Origin: Bacillota bacterium
GTDB lineage: Bacteria > Bacillota > Clostridia > Christensenellales > Aristaeellaceae
Length of the DNA stretch: 17,518 nucleotides
NCBI GenBank assembly: GCA_023398575.1
Contig: JAEWSC010000069.1
Span: forward strand, 1 to 17,518
Reading direction: 5' to 3'
Position 1 is the first letter of the stretch. Each line of letters begins with the position of its first letter. Shown piece after piece: positions 7,002 to 15,792 of the stretch. The position numbers and the translations under genes were made by a program. The notes under the pieces were generated by a model, which made no database searches, had not been told where the DNA came from, and saw only the letters and a program-made list of their open reading frames with translations.

Positions 7002-7907
7002 TCACTTTTTCCATTTCTCCCACGTCTGCAAAAACGCTTGCGGCAAGGGTGCTTCAAATTGCATCCGTTGGCCTGTGGAGGGGTGGGTGAAAGCAAGCGT
7101 TCTGGCGTGCAGCATCAGGCGAGGCGCAGGCAGGCCGTTCTTCCGGCCATAGATAACATCCCCCGCTACCGGATGGTGGATGGAGGCCATATGCACCCTG
7201 ATTTGGTGCGTGCGGCCAGTAATTAGGTGCACATCCAAGAGCGAAGCGCTTTTCAGTTCCTCCAGCATGGTCCATTCTGTTACCGCCGGCCGTCCCGCAG
7301 GATCAACAGCCATACGCTTTCTATCTGTCTTGCTGCGGGCAATCGGTGCATTCACCACACCGGAGAATTCCTTCATCAGCCCTTCTACCACGGTCAGGTA
7401 ATGCTTTTCCATCTCCCGATCCTGCAGTTGCCGAGAAAGCTCCACATGGGCGCTATCCCGCTTGGCTACCAGCAAAAGACCTGAAGTATCTTTATCCAGC
7501 CGGTGCACAATGCCTGGGCGCATTACGCCGCCTATGCCGGATAAATTGCTTAAATGAAACAAAAGTGCGTTGACAAGCGTTCCGTCCTCGTTGCCGGCGG
7601 CGGGATGCACCACCATGCCGCAGGGCTTCTCCACAACAGCCAGGTCATCGTCCTCATATAGAATGCGCAAGGGAATATCCTGCGCGATGACTTCCGCCGG
7701 CTTATCCTCCGGGAGAAAAAGCGTAAGCAGAGCGCCACCCCTGGGCTTTACGCCAGGCTTTTGCTCCACTTTTCCATCAATGCACGCCTGCCCCTCCCGA
7801 ATCAACTGCCCAATCCGCGATCTGGTCAGCGCAGACGCTTCGCTTAAAAGTACATCCAGCCTGCTTACGCCATCGGCCTGACAGGCAATCTTTTGTTGTT
7901 CCATCAT
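7002..7907 (-). CDS. rluD: RluA/RluD family pseudouridine synthase
   Basis: This 301-residue enzyme would convert uridine to pseudouridine in RNA, most often 23S rRNA for RluD relatives. Residues about 10-70 form an S4 RNA-binding domain (VSRLDVLLSEA, SRIGQLIREG). The catalytic domain has the HRLDKDTSG motif with the nucleophilic aspartate at residue 138, plus VVEKPCGMVVHPA and GRTHQIRVHMA. Start ATG 7907 overlaps the lspA stop in an ATGA, so translation is coupled; an upstream TTG frame is less likely. The lspA-rluD order matches Bacillus lspA-ylyB, so the orthologue there is YlyB. The exact target uridine is not shown by the sequence. Confidence 0.92.
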   Translation of the reverse strand: MMEQQKIACQADGVSRLDVLLSEASALTRSRIGQLIREGQACIDGKVEQKPGVKPRGGALLTLFLPEDKPAEVIAQDIPLRILYEDDDLAVVEKPCGMVVHPAAGNEDGTLVNALLFHLSNLSGIGGVMRPGIVHRLDKDTSGLLLVAKRDSAHVELSRQLQDREMEKHYLTVVEGLMKEFSGVVNAPIARSKTDRKRMAVDPAGRPAVTEWTMLEELKSASLLDVHLITGRTHQIRVHMASIHHPVAGDVIYGRKNGLPAPRLMLHARTLAFTHPSTGQRMQFEAPLPQAFLQTWEKWKK

Positions 7908-8431
7908 GGTAAAAGAGGCTTCTCCTCCTTCTTTTTCCAATCACCTGGCCGAAACAGCAGGCTGATACACAGCATGACTGCTCCCAGGCTGATGAATATA
8001 TCCGCCACATTGAATATGGCAAAGCGGATGAACAGCAGGTCAAACATATCCACTACATAGCCAAAAAGCACCCTATCCAAAAGGTTCCCTGCCATACCGC
8101 CTATGATGCATAAAAGGGACAGCTCTGCCCACCGGCCCAGCTTATAGGGCCGCAGGGAGACAGCTACAATAACAACAGCCGCCAAGCTCAATGTCACAAG
8201 CAGCCACCGCTGCCCCGATAAGACTCCAAAGGCCATGCCTGTGTTCTCCACATAGACAAGGCGCAGCATGCCCGGCCATGGAATGATACCCCCAGGCTGC
8301 AAGGCCAGCGATTGCTGGGCCCATATCTTCGTCAACCTGTCTGCAACAAAAATGCAAACCGGCAGTAAAAAAAGCATTACGCCCCTCCAGAACTTTTTTT
8401 TCATTATATCATGAGCCCTTTTCGCTGTCAT
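7904..8431 (-). CDS. lspA: Lipoprotein signal peptidase II
   Basis: This membrane aspartyl protease of 175 residues removes signal peptides from diacylated prolipoproteins. Four hydrophobic helices are visible. The family motifs are all present: DRLTK, ENTGMAFG, GGMAGNLLDR with the first catalytic aspartate (119), and FNVADIFISLG with the second (144). The start at 8431 touches the upstream stop (TAGATG), suggesting coupling; ATG 8404 (MKKKFW) is an alternative with a similarly weak binding site. Its gene sits between DUF5665 and the RluD-family gene in one compact operon. Confidence 0.95.
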   Translation of the reverse strand: MTAKRAHDIMKKKFWRGVMLFLLPVCIFVADRLTKIWAQQSLALQPGGIIPWPGMLRLVYVENTGMAFGVLSGQRWLLVTLSLAAVVIVAVSLRPYKLGRWAELSLLCIIGGMAGNLLDRVLFGYVVDMFDLLFIRFAIFNVADIFISLGAVMLCISLLFRPGDWKKKEEKPLLP

Positions 8432-8716
8432 CTATTTCAGATTATCCTGCACCATAGCCACAATTTTTGCTAAAAAATCGCCTATCACCGGCAGGTTTCT
8501 GTTGGCCAGGTCTTGCAGGATAAGCACCACCACCGCGCCCAAAATCGTAAAGCCCACCGCCGTGCCAAGGCCTCTTGCCACACCGCCTATGAAATGGTTC
8601 AGCAACATCCGCTTTTTATTATCGATATACTCTATGTACTCCGCCAGCCGCAGCCGTTCGGTTGATTCCATCCATTGACTGATTTTTTCCTTGACATCCG
8701 GCGGCCAATCCTTCAT
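8432..8716 (-). CDS. DUF5665 membrane protein
   Basis: This 94-residue protein has a charged N-terminal helix followed by one or two membrane segments (about 42-68). The segment YIEYIDNKKRMLLNHFIGGV followed by ARGLGTAVGFTILGAVV is the DUF5665 pattern common in Clostridia. Function unknown. I chose ATG 8716 because AGGAGG lies 9 bases upstream; the ATG at 8722 is only 3 bases from it. First gene of the DUF5665-lspA-rluD operon. Confidence 0.82.
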   Translation of the reverse strand: MKDWPPDVKEKISQWMESTERLRLAEYIEYIDNKKRMLLNHFIGGVARGLGTAVGFTILGAVVVLILQDLANRNLPVIGDFLAKIVAMVQDNLK

Positions 8717-8745
8717 GGGCATGCGCCTCCTGTTTTCGGCATATT

Positions 8746-8767
8746 GGTTTACTAATGCATAGTAACC
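8746..8767. promoter_or_regulatory. Imperfect palindrome upstream of the DUF5665-lspA-rluD operon
   Basis: GGTTTACTA and TAGTAACC flank ATGCA in a near-symmetrical 22-base element, 30-50 bases ahead of the operon start. Its place suits an operator. A weak promoter (TTGGGA, 17 bases, TATGCA) overlaps it on the minus strand. Confidence 0.35.
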
Positions 8768-8852
8768 CGTTTCTTGCTTCCCAATAGTTTCTCCCGAATT
8801 ATGCTATCCATGCGCAAGGAATGTACGGAAAATGAAACATATGCTTGATCCC

Positions 8853-8881
8853 TTGCCATTATGGCAATATACGGATATACT
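8853..8881 (+). promoter_or_regulatory. Promoter with embedded palindromic operator, zinc-ribbon/QueG-like operon
   Basis: TTGCCA (8853-8858), a 17-base spacer and TATACT (8876-8881) form a good sigma-A promoter 30 bases ahead of the start. A perfect inverted repeat, TTGCCAT-T-ATGGCAA (8853-8867), covers the -35 box and the start of the spacer. A regulator bound there would block RNA polymerase. Confidence 0.65.
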
Positions 8882-8910
8882 GGAATATCATCGCAATGGA
8901 GGTATTCTCA

Positions 8911-9357
8911 ATGAAGAGCATCAAGCCAGGCCGCGGCCCGTCTGGTATGGGGTTTATCGGCAGCATCATCGCTGTCGTCTTTGGCATACTGTGGATTGTC
9001 GTTGCCTCCAGCATTACCCGGCCCATGAATCAGTTCTCTTCCTTTGGATTTGAGCCAGATCCTGTGGACTCTGCCTTCTCCATCTTCCCGCTTTTCGGCC
9101 TCTTGTTTATTGCCGGAGCCATTGCAAGCGCTGTTTATAACTATAAAAACTACAAAGGCAAAGACCGTTATTCCATTATCGATATCGTTGATTCCAGCGA
9201 AGAAAGCGATCCGCTGAATGAAAAGGCTGCAGGCCGTGCCGGACAGGCGCAGACGAGCAACCCTGCCGGTAGCTTTTGCACCGAATGCGGCCGCAGGCTG
9301 GATGGTGATTTTGCGTTTTGCCCCGGTTGCGGAAAAGCTTTGGTAAAGAACAAGTAA
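8911..9357 (+). CDS. Two-pass membrane protein with C-terminal zinc ribbon
   Basis: This 148-residue protein has two membrane segments (about 14-35 and 55-76), a charged linker, and a C-terminal zinc ribbon with two knuckles, CTEC (123-126) and CPGC (137-140), probably in the cytoplasm. Such short membrane-zinc-ribbon proteins are common in Bacillota and have no known function. ATG 8911 follows GGAGG by 8 bases. It is 12 bases upstream of a QueG-like iron-sulfur protein gene, so the two are almost certainly co-transcribed. A palindrome in the promoter suggests specific repression. Confidence 0.85.
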   Translation: MKSIKPGRGPSGMGFIGSIIAVVFGILWIVVASSITRPMNQFSSFGFEPDPVDSAFSIFPLFGLLFIAGAIASAVYNYKNYKGKDRYSIIDIVDSSEESDPLNEKAAGRAGQAQTSNPAGSFCTECGRRLDGDFAFCPGCGKALVKNK

Positions 9358-9369
9358 GGGGGCGTTTGT

Positions 9370-10059
9370 ATGGATAAGCAAGCAATCAAGCATCTACTTT
9401 TGAGTCTTGGCGCCGATGTCTGCGGCATTGCTTCCGTAGACGATTTTCAGGATGCGCCGCAAGGCTTTCACCCCCGTGACATATTTGATGCCTGCCGGTC
9501 TGTAGCCGTCTTTGCCATTGCCATCCCTTCCACATTGTATGGTGCCGATACACGTATCGTATACAATCACGCAAACAACGGCAGCCTGGCGGAAATCGAC
9601 CGCATCGCATTTGCAGCCTGCCGCAAGCTGGAAGCTCAAGGGATCACATGTGTGCCTGTCCCATGTGATGGGCCGTATGAGCACTGGGAACCGGAGCGCC
9701 TGCATGGCCGGGGAGTATTGTCCATGCGCCATGCTGCTGTGCTGGCCGGTATTGGCAGCATGGGGAAAAATACGCTGGTCATGAATAGGCGTTTTGGCAA
9801 CAGACTGAACATTGGCGCCTTTCTTACCGATCTGTCCCTTGAAAGCGATCCGCGGGCGGAAGAACTATGCATTGCTAACTGCCGCCGCTGCCTTGATGCC
9901 TGCCCGCAAAATGCGCTGGATGGCGTAACCGTACGGCAGGATTTATGCCGCCCCCACACCTACGGCGTAAATGGACGGGGTTTTTCGGTATGCAACTGCA
10001 ACCGGTGCCGTACGGTGTGCCCATTTGCCAAGGGAACAGTCAGTACAGCAGCGCAATGA
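9370..10059 (+). CDS. Short QueG-like double-cluster iron-sulfur protein
   Basis: This 229-residue protein resembles epoxyqueuosine reductase (QueG), which uses cobalamin and two [4Fe-4S] clusters. RHAAVLAGIGSMGKNTLVMN (120-139) matches the QueG core. The ferredoxin-like part carries C167-x3-C171-x2-C174-x3-CP and C210-x2-C213-x3-CP, with C193 and C208 also nearby, enough for two clusters. It is much shorter than typical QueG (over 300 residues) and lacks the C-terminal helical repeats, as do many stand-alone clostridial homologues of unknown substrate, so I do not assign queG. ATG 9370 follows AAGGGGG. Second gene of an operon with the zinc-ribbon protein. Confidence 0.82.
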   Translation: MDKQAIKHLLLSLGADVCGIASVDDFQDAPQGFHPRDIFDACRSVAVFAIAIPSTLYGADTRIVYNHANNGSLAEIDRIAFAACRKLEAQGITCVPVPCDGPYEHWEPERLHGRGVLSMRHAAVLAGIGSMGKNTLVMNRRFGNRLNIGAFLTDLSLESDPRAEELCIANCRRCLDACPQNALDGVTVRQDLCRPHTYGVNGRGFSVCNCNRCRTVCPFAKGTVSTAAQ

Positions 10060-10131
10060 GATCACAGAAATGTCCTTATGAAAAAACATGGAAATAATGA
10101 AGGAAATTGCATAATTATAGGGAATTATAAG

Positions 10132-10143
10132 AGATAGCTATCT
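10132..10143. promoter_or_regulatory. Perfect 12-bp palindrome ahead of the first GGDEF/HD-GYP gene
   Basis: AGATAGCTATCT lies 48 bases before the start, just after TATAAG (10126-10131), which could be a -10 box although no good -35 box is seen. I see no terminator for the QueG-like gene in this 132-base gap and no c-di-GMP riboswitch. Confidence 0.3.
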
Positions 10144-10191
10144 ACAAAAGCATGGCCTCTATGTCATTTTTTGGGGGAGGTTGAGCCACCA

Positions 10192-12655
10192 ATGGTGCCA
10201 GCGGAAAAATCTGCCACCCCCCGCCGACCCTTCCGCCAAGGCTTTGTGGTTTTGATTGCGCTGGTGCTATTCATATTTGGTTCCGTTTACATAGCAACTG
10301 CAAACGTTTCCCAGATACAATCGCTCAGAGACCAGGCTTTGACGCTGGCCAAGTCTGCAAGCGTATATTTGCCTGTTGAATGGATAAAAGCGCTGGATGT
10401 GAATGAAAGCGACCTTTCTAAAAACACCTATCAGCTGCTGAAAGAAGGTCTCATTCGTTTAAAAGCATTAAACTCTGATGTCGCGTTTACATATTTGCTT
10501 ACACAAATAGATGGCCAGTACTACTTTATGGCGGATTCTGAATCTCCCCAGTCAAGCAGCTATTCTCCCCCGGGCCAACTTTATTACGAAGCGCCTGAAA
10601 TCTACAAATCTTCTTTTTCAGATGGTAATGCGGTGATTACCGAGCCTGTAACCGACCGTTGGGGCAAGTGGTACAGCGTGCTGGTACCCATTGCAGACCC
10701 TGATAATGGCCGGACCATTGCCATGCTGGGCATGGACTACGACGCGGTAACTTGGACGAGTATCGTCAGAGAACATATTCTTAACGCTGTGGCAGCGATT
10801 GGTCTTACCTTCTTGCTGGTCGTATTACTATACAGCATGTACAGGCACAGCAAAGCTGGACGACAGCGAAGCGCTGTTCCGCACCGTTTTTCATCAGGCT
10901 CCTTTTGGCATTGCCATTGTTGATGATTATCACAATGTATCCAGTATGAACGCCATGTTTAGCAAAATCATGGGCCGTACAAAAGAAGAACTCAATCAAC
11001 TGCTCTGGTCAGACATCACAAACGAAAACGATGTGACTGAAGAATCAGACTATTTTAAACAATTTGAAGCCGGCGAAACAGACGGCTACAGCATGGAAAA
11101 GCGTTTCATCCGCCCCGACGGTACATGCATATGGGTTCAGGTCGTAATTGTCCAGCTGAAACTAAGCAATAGCAAGGAGCAAAAGCATCTTTGCATCCTC
11201 TATGACATTCAGGCTCGAAAGCAGGCCCAGGAGGATCTCAAAGAAAGCGAGCGTAGCAAATCGGTTCTCCTGTCGCATCTGCCAGGCATGGCTTACCGCT
11301 GTCTAAATGATAAAGACTGGACCATGCAGTTTGTTTCGGAAGGCTGTTTTGAACTCACTGGATATCCGCCAGAGAGTCTGCTTTTCAATCGGGATATTAC
11401 CTTTAACGACCTGATCGAACCGCGATACCATTCTTACCTGCGCAGTGAGTGGGACAGGGTCCTGGCATTAAAGGACACCTTCCGCTGTGAATACCAGATC
11501 ATCACTGCCGGTGGCGATCCAAAATGGGTGCTGGAGATGGGTCAGGGTATATATGATACACATGGTCAGGTAGAAGCGTTGGAAGGCATTGTCATAGATA
11601 TCACAGAATCAAAGCGCCAATTGTCTCAAATACAGCATTTAAACAACCATGACTTTTTGACAGGTATTTATTCCAGAAAATATTTCGAAGAAGCAAAGCG
11701 GCAGTTGGATCATTCGGATTACTATCCGCTTTCCATTATCATTGCCGACATTAACGGTATACGTATGCTCAACAATGCCTTCGGCTATGAGCAAGGCGAT
11801 ATGGTGATTGCGCAGATTGCCGGCATTTTGAAGCGCTGTTGCCGCAAGGATGATATCATCGCCAGAACAGGCGGTGATGAGTTTGGTATTCTCCTGCCAT
11901 GCACCGGTCAGGAGGAATCTTACCGCATCGCACAGAGCATGAAAAAAACATGCGAGGATGCTAACTTTGACAAGCTGGGGCAATCAGTGCGCATCAGTCT
12001 TTCTTTGGGCTGCGGCACAAAAACATACACCACTGAGCAGATAGATGCCATTGAAAGAGAAGCGGAGGAAAACCTGCACAAGAATAAGATACTGGAACAA
12101 AAAAGCTACCACAACGCCATGCTCACCTCCATTATGGCTACCATGAATGCCAGAAGCCAGGAGACAGAGGAGCATGCCCTGCGCTTGGTATCCCTTTCTC
12201 GCATGGTCGGCGTACACCTCGCCCTGCCGCAAAAGAGCCTGGATGATCTGCAGCTACTAGCCATGCTGCACGATATCGGCAAAGTCGGCATCGACGACCG
12301 TATTCTAAATAAACCCGGCAAACTCAGCGAAGAAGAATGGATGATCATGAAAAAACACCCCGAGATAGGTTACCGTGTAGCCAATTCTCTGCCAGAACTG
12401 GCATCCATCGGGGAATACATCCTAACGCACCATGAGCGTTGGGATGGAAAGGGGTATCCTAGGGGTCTCATGGGAGAAGAAATCCCGCTGCTATCCCGCA
12501 TCCTGGCCGTAGTGGATTCCTATGACGCCATGACCGAGGAGCGGGTGTACAGAAAAAAGCGAAGCCATGGTGAAGCGATGGAAGAAATCATGAACAATTC
12601 CGGGTCACAATTCGATCCTGCCATAGTAGAGATATTTGCTCACTGCATGCGTTGA
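10192..12655 (+). pseudogene. Frameshifted membrane sensor with PAS-PAS-GGDEF-HD-GYP
   Basis: Two overlapping frames form one gene: 10192-10923, then the next frame, which has no credible start of its own, to 12655. Dropping one A at 10852-10854 restores an 820-residue protein. It has a membrane segment (18-37), a Cache-like extracytoplasmic sensor (38-195), a second membrane segment (196-216), two PAS domains (about 224-344 and 354-472), GGDEF (motif 560-564, I-site RKDD 551-554) and HD-GYP (H693-D694, H722, HHE at 746-748, GYP 754-756, D775). Both catalytic sites look intact, so the repaired protein could make and degrade c-di-GMP. ATG 10192 lies 11 bases after GGGGGAGG. A sequencing error, a real mutation and a +1 programmed shift cannot be told apart here. 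Confidence 0.82.
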
Positions 12656-12692
12656 GGCATGCCTGCATTTTGCTGTAAATGGAGCGGGTTTT

Positions 12693-15551
12693 ATGAAGAG
12701 AGTTTGGGTACTTTTCGCCTTTCTCTGCTTTGCCATATGCTTTATGCATGCGGGGAATGCAGCCGAAGAGCCTTCCCTATCGGATATATCCATGCTGGAT
12801 CAGCATGGCGCCATGATGCTGCTCATTGATGCCGATACAGGCAATATTGTATATGCAAACAAAGCGGCCGTCTCTTTTTACGGATATTCCAAGGAAGCAT
12901 TACTTTCCATGAAGATATCACAGATCAATACACTGTCTGAAAAGAAAATTGCCGAAGAGATGCAGGCGGCGCAAACGGAAAAGAGAAATTTCTTTACATT
13001 TGAACACCGCACCAGCAGCGGCGCTATCAAAACGGTTGAGGTTTATTCTTATCCCGTTCAATTGTCAGACAAGCGCGTACTGTATTCCGTTATTCATGAT
13101 GTCACAGACGCTGCAGCACTTGCTGCAAAGCAAAGCCAGCTTGAAACCTTTATATTTATTGCCGGCGCTATCACCATAGCTGCGCTGCTATTCTTATCCT
13201 TGGCACTTTTCAAAAGCCGGCAGCGTATCAAAAGCGCTAAGGATGCCGTTGAATATTCCGAAAAACTCCATCGTACCTTTATCGATGCAGATGACAGCAT
13301 GATCTATTTAAAAGACGAAAACCTCAAGTATATTTTCGTAAATAAAGCAACAGAGCAGTTTTATCAGCGAAGGAAGGACCAGATCATCGGTCAAAGCGAC
13401 TTTGATTTATCTGATAAAGCCTTCGCTCAAATGCGCCGTATAACCGATCTGAAAGCTTTGCAGGAAAAGCAGGTTGTATTTGACGAGGTGGAATGGGACG
13501 GCAAGGTTTACAAAACGCTCAAATTTCCAGTAACGCTGCCCAATGGCAAAGTGGGACTTGGTGCTTATATTACGGACATCACCAAGACTAGAGCATTTGA
13601 AATACAGCAGGAGAAGAACGCGCGGCGTAATAAAATCCTCGCTGATATGCTTTCTATCAGCTTTGAAAGCACACAGGCGGAGCTTGAATATGTTATCGGT
13701 GAGATACTCAAACTCACAGAGAGCCAATATGGTTATATCTACTTATACGACGAAGAGAAGCGCCGCTTTTCTCTCATTTCCTGGTCAGACAGTGTTCAGG
13801 AAGCCTGCGGCATCAAGGATCAGCAATCCGATTGCGACTTGGACAAAACAGGTGTATGGGGTGAGGCCGTCCGGCAGCGAAGGCCCATTATTATCAATGA
13901 TTATGATGCGCCTAACGATTTAAAGAAGGGCTTGCCGCAAGGACATATCAAGTTAAAATCCTTTATGTCTGTGCCGGTGATCATCGATCAAAAGATTGTC
14001 GCTGTCGTCGGCGTTGCCAATAAGGCATCTGACTATGACGAAGATGACGTCCGAGAGACCATGTTGTTAATGTCTGGCGTTTGGAATGCGGTCACCAGGC
14101 GCGAAACACAGGAGAAGCTTTCCCTGGAAAGGAAAAAATATCAGCAGACGCTGCTTTCCATTGGTGACGGGGTGATGGTGGTGGATGAGCATGGGTTGAT
14201 AGAAATTCTCAACCCGATTGCCGAAGAACTCATTGGCTGGCCGCTGCACAGTGTTATCGGCAAGCCGTATAAGGACGTGTTTTCTCTCTCTCACGAGCAG
14301 ACAGGAAAAGCGATTAAGGATCCCATCGCCGCCGCGCTTGAGACGCAAGCTGTTCAGGAAATGGAGAATCATGCCGTTTTGACATCCAAAAATGGTACGC
14401 GCTATTGCTTGGAAGACAGTGCATCGCCTATCAAGGATGAATCCGGTGCAGTTATCGGTGTTGTTCTAGTCTTCCGAAATGTTACTGAAAAAAAAGAGCA
14501 GCAGCATGAGATAGAATATTTGAGCTTTCACGACTCGCTGACTGGGCTGTATAACCGCCGCTTCTTTGAAGAGGAGCTGCGCAGGTTGGATACACCCCGC
14601 AACCTTCCCATATCCATTCTCATTGGCGACGTCAACAATCTCAAACTGACCAATGATATATTTGGCCACACCTATGGGGATCAACTGCTTAAACGCTTGG
14701 CGCATGTTCTTAAAAAAATATGCCGGGCCGATGATATCATAGCACGATGGGGTGGAGATGAATTCTCATTGCTGCTTCCAAAGACAAGTCTTGAGGAAGC
14801 GAGGCAGATAGCCGCGCGCGTGCGGGATGAGTTTTCAAAAGAAAGGATCAGAGCTGTTCAAGGCAGTATTTCCATGGGAGCTGCTGTGAAGCTAGGCAAT
14901 GAGAATGATATCATTGACATCGTTAATAAGGCTGAAGAGGAAATGTATACATCCAAGATCATGGAGCACAGCGAACTGGCGAAGGACACGCTTCATACGA
15001 TTGTTCAAATGCTGCATGAAAGCAGTCCTCGCGAACGAGATCACGCCGAGGGTGTCAGCCGCCTGTGCCAGGCCATGGGCAAAAAGCTGAACATGTCGGA
15101 GGATGAAATCAAGCGGCTGTATGACGCCGGCTATTTGCACGACATTGGCAAGGTGGTATTGGACAGCAAGCTTCTTGCCAACCAGTTCAATCATTTGTCT
15201 ACGATGGAATGGAATGAAATCAAACGCCACCCTGTTGTCGGATACCGTATTCTCAATTCGTTTGACGATACGCTGGATATTGCGCAAATCGTGCTCGCCC
15301 ACCAAGAGCGCTGGGATGGCACCGGATACCCCAAAGGGCTAAAGGGTGATGAAATACCGCTGGCGGCCCGTATTATCGCACTGGTGGAAAGCTATGAACG
15401 CAAGCGCTCCGGTGCGGATAACAAGGAGGCCATGGGCAGGGATGAGGCGCTGAAGGCCATTTTACAGGCGAAAGGATTGCATTTTGATCCGCAGCTCACG
15501 GACTTATTTGTCTCCATGATTAATGCGGATACTTCAGAATTTGAAATTTAA
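12693..15551 (+). CDS. Membrane sensor with PAS-PAS-GAF-PAS-GGDEF-HD-GYP
   Basis: This 952-residue protein begins with a signal peptide (1-24, MKRVWVLFAF start, GNAA cleavage region), an extracytoplasmic PAS domain (36-138) and a membrane segment (151-174). Cytoplasmic domains follow: PAS (188-298), GAF (326-466), PAS (481-597), GGDEF (606-756; motif 687-691, I-site RADD 678-681) and HD-GYP (about 765-945). The cyclase site is complete. The HD-GYP site keeps H816-D817, H846, H870 and GYP 878-880, but has Q871 where a second histidine is usual and E899 in place of aspartate, so its phosphodiesterase activity is doubtful. ATG 12693 follows GGAG by 8 bases, 37 bases after the frameshifted paralogue, in a likely operon. 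Confidence 0.93.
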   Translation: MKRVWVLFAFLCFAICFMHAGNAAEEPSLSDISMLDQHGAMMLLIDADTGNIVYANKAAVSFYGYSKEALLSMKISQINTLSEKKIAEEMQAAQTEKRNFFTFEHRTSSGAIKTVEVYSYPVQLSDKRVLYSVIHDVTDAAALAAKQSQLETFIFIAGAITIAALLFLSLALFKSRQRIKSAKDAVEYSEKLHRTFIDADDSMIYLKDENLKYIFVNKATEQFYQRRKDQIIGQSDFDLSDKAFAQMRRITDLKALQEKQVVFDEVEWDGKVYKTLKFPVTLPNGKVGLGAYITDITKTRAFEIQQEKNARRNKILADMLSISFESTQAELEYVIGEILKLTESQYGYIYLYDEEKRRFSLISWSDSVQEACGIKDQQSDCDLDKTGVWGEAVRQRRPIIINDYDAPNDLKKGLPQGHIKLKSFMSVPVIIDQKIVAVVGVANKASDYDEDDVRETMLLMSGVWNAVTRRETQEKLSLERKKYQQTLLSIGDGVMVVDEHGLIEILNPIAEELIGWPLHSVIGKPYKDVFSLSHEQTGKAIKDPIAAALETQAVQEMENHAVLTSKNGTRYCLEDSASPIKDESGAVIGVVLVFRNVTEKKEQQHEIEYLSFHDSLTGLYNRRFFEEELRRLDTPRNLPISILIGDVNNLKLTNDIFGHTYGDQLLKRLAHVLKKICRADDIIARWGGDEFSLLLPKTSLEEARQIAARVRDEFSKERIRAVQGSISMGAAVKLGNENDIIDIVNKAEEEMYTSKIMEHSELAKDTLHTIVQMLHESSPRERDHAEGVSRLCQAMGKKLNMSEDEIKRLYDAGYLHDIGKVVLDSKLLANQFNHLSTMEWNEIKRHPVVGYRILNSFDDTLDIAQIVLAHQERWDGTGYPKGLKGDEIPLAARIIALVESYERKRSGADNKEAMGRDEALKAILQAKGLHFDPQLTDLFVSMINADTSEFEI

Positions 15552-15572
15552 ACTTCACACTTTTAATGAGTG

Positions 15573-15606
15573 CCCTAGCAATATCCTTATTGTTAGGGTT
15601 TCTTTC
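15573..15606 (+). terminator. Rho-independent terminator after the c-di-GMP gene pair
   Basis: CCCTAGCAAT (15573-15582) pairs with ATTGTTAGGG (15589-15598) through one G-T wobble over a 6-base loop. TTTCTTTC follows. It lies 22 bases after the stop codon. Confidence 0.8.
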
Positions 15607-15723
15607 CTAAACTCATTATATCAGAATGATTAGTGCTGTACAGGAGTTCATTTGCTTCTAGGTATAGAAGACAAAGGAATTCCAGCGCAAAAATGGAAGA
15701 CACTTTATTTATTGCCATTAATT

Positions 15724-15732
15724 TGATACAAT
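15724..15732 (+). promoter_or_regulatory. Candidate extended -10 promoter of the HNH cassette
   Basis: TGATACAAT contains TG, one base and TACAAT, an extended -10 pattern, 60 bases before the HNH gene start. The -35 match is weak. Apart from this and a short open frame on the other strand, I see nothing in 15607-15792. Confidence 0.35.
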
Positions 15733-15792
15733 TGATGGGCAGCTTGAGTATTAGCTGCACAATAATGCTGAATTTCTTTGAGGTATTATGCA

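Noticed and set aside
10060..10191. c-di-GMP (GEMM) riboswitch ahead of the c-di-GMP genes
   Set aside because: I looked here and in 5351-5436 for the conserved GEMM core and found neither its conserved bases nor the paired stems.
10799..12655. The second GGDEF/HD-GYP frame as an independent gene with its own start
   Set aside because: Its first residues come from a TTG with no binding site inside the upstream gene's membrane segment; a frameshifted single gene explains it better.
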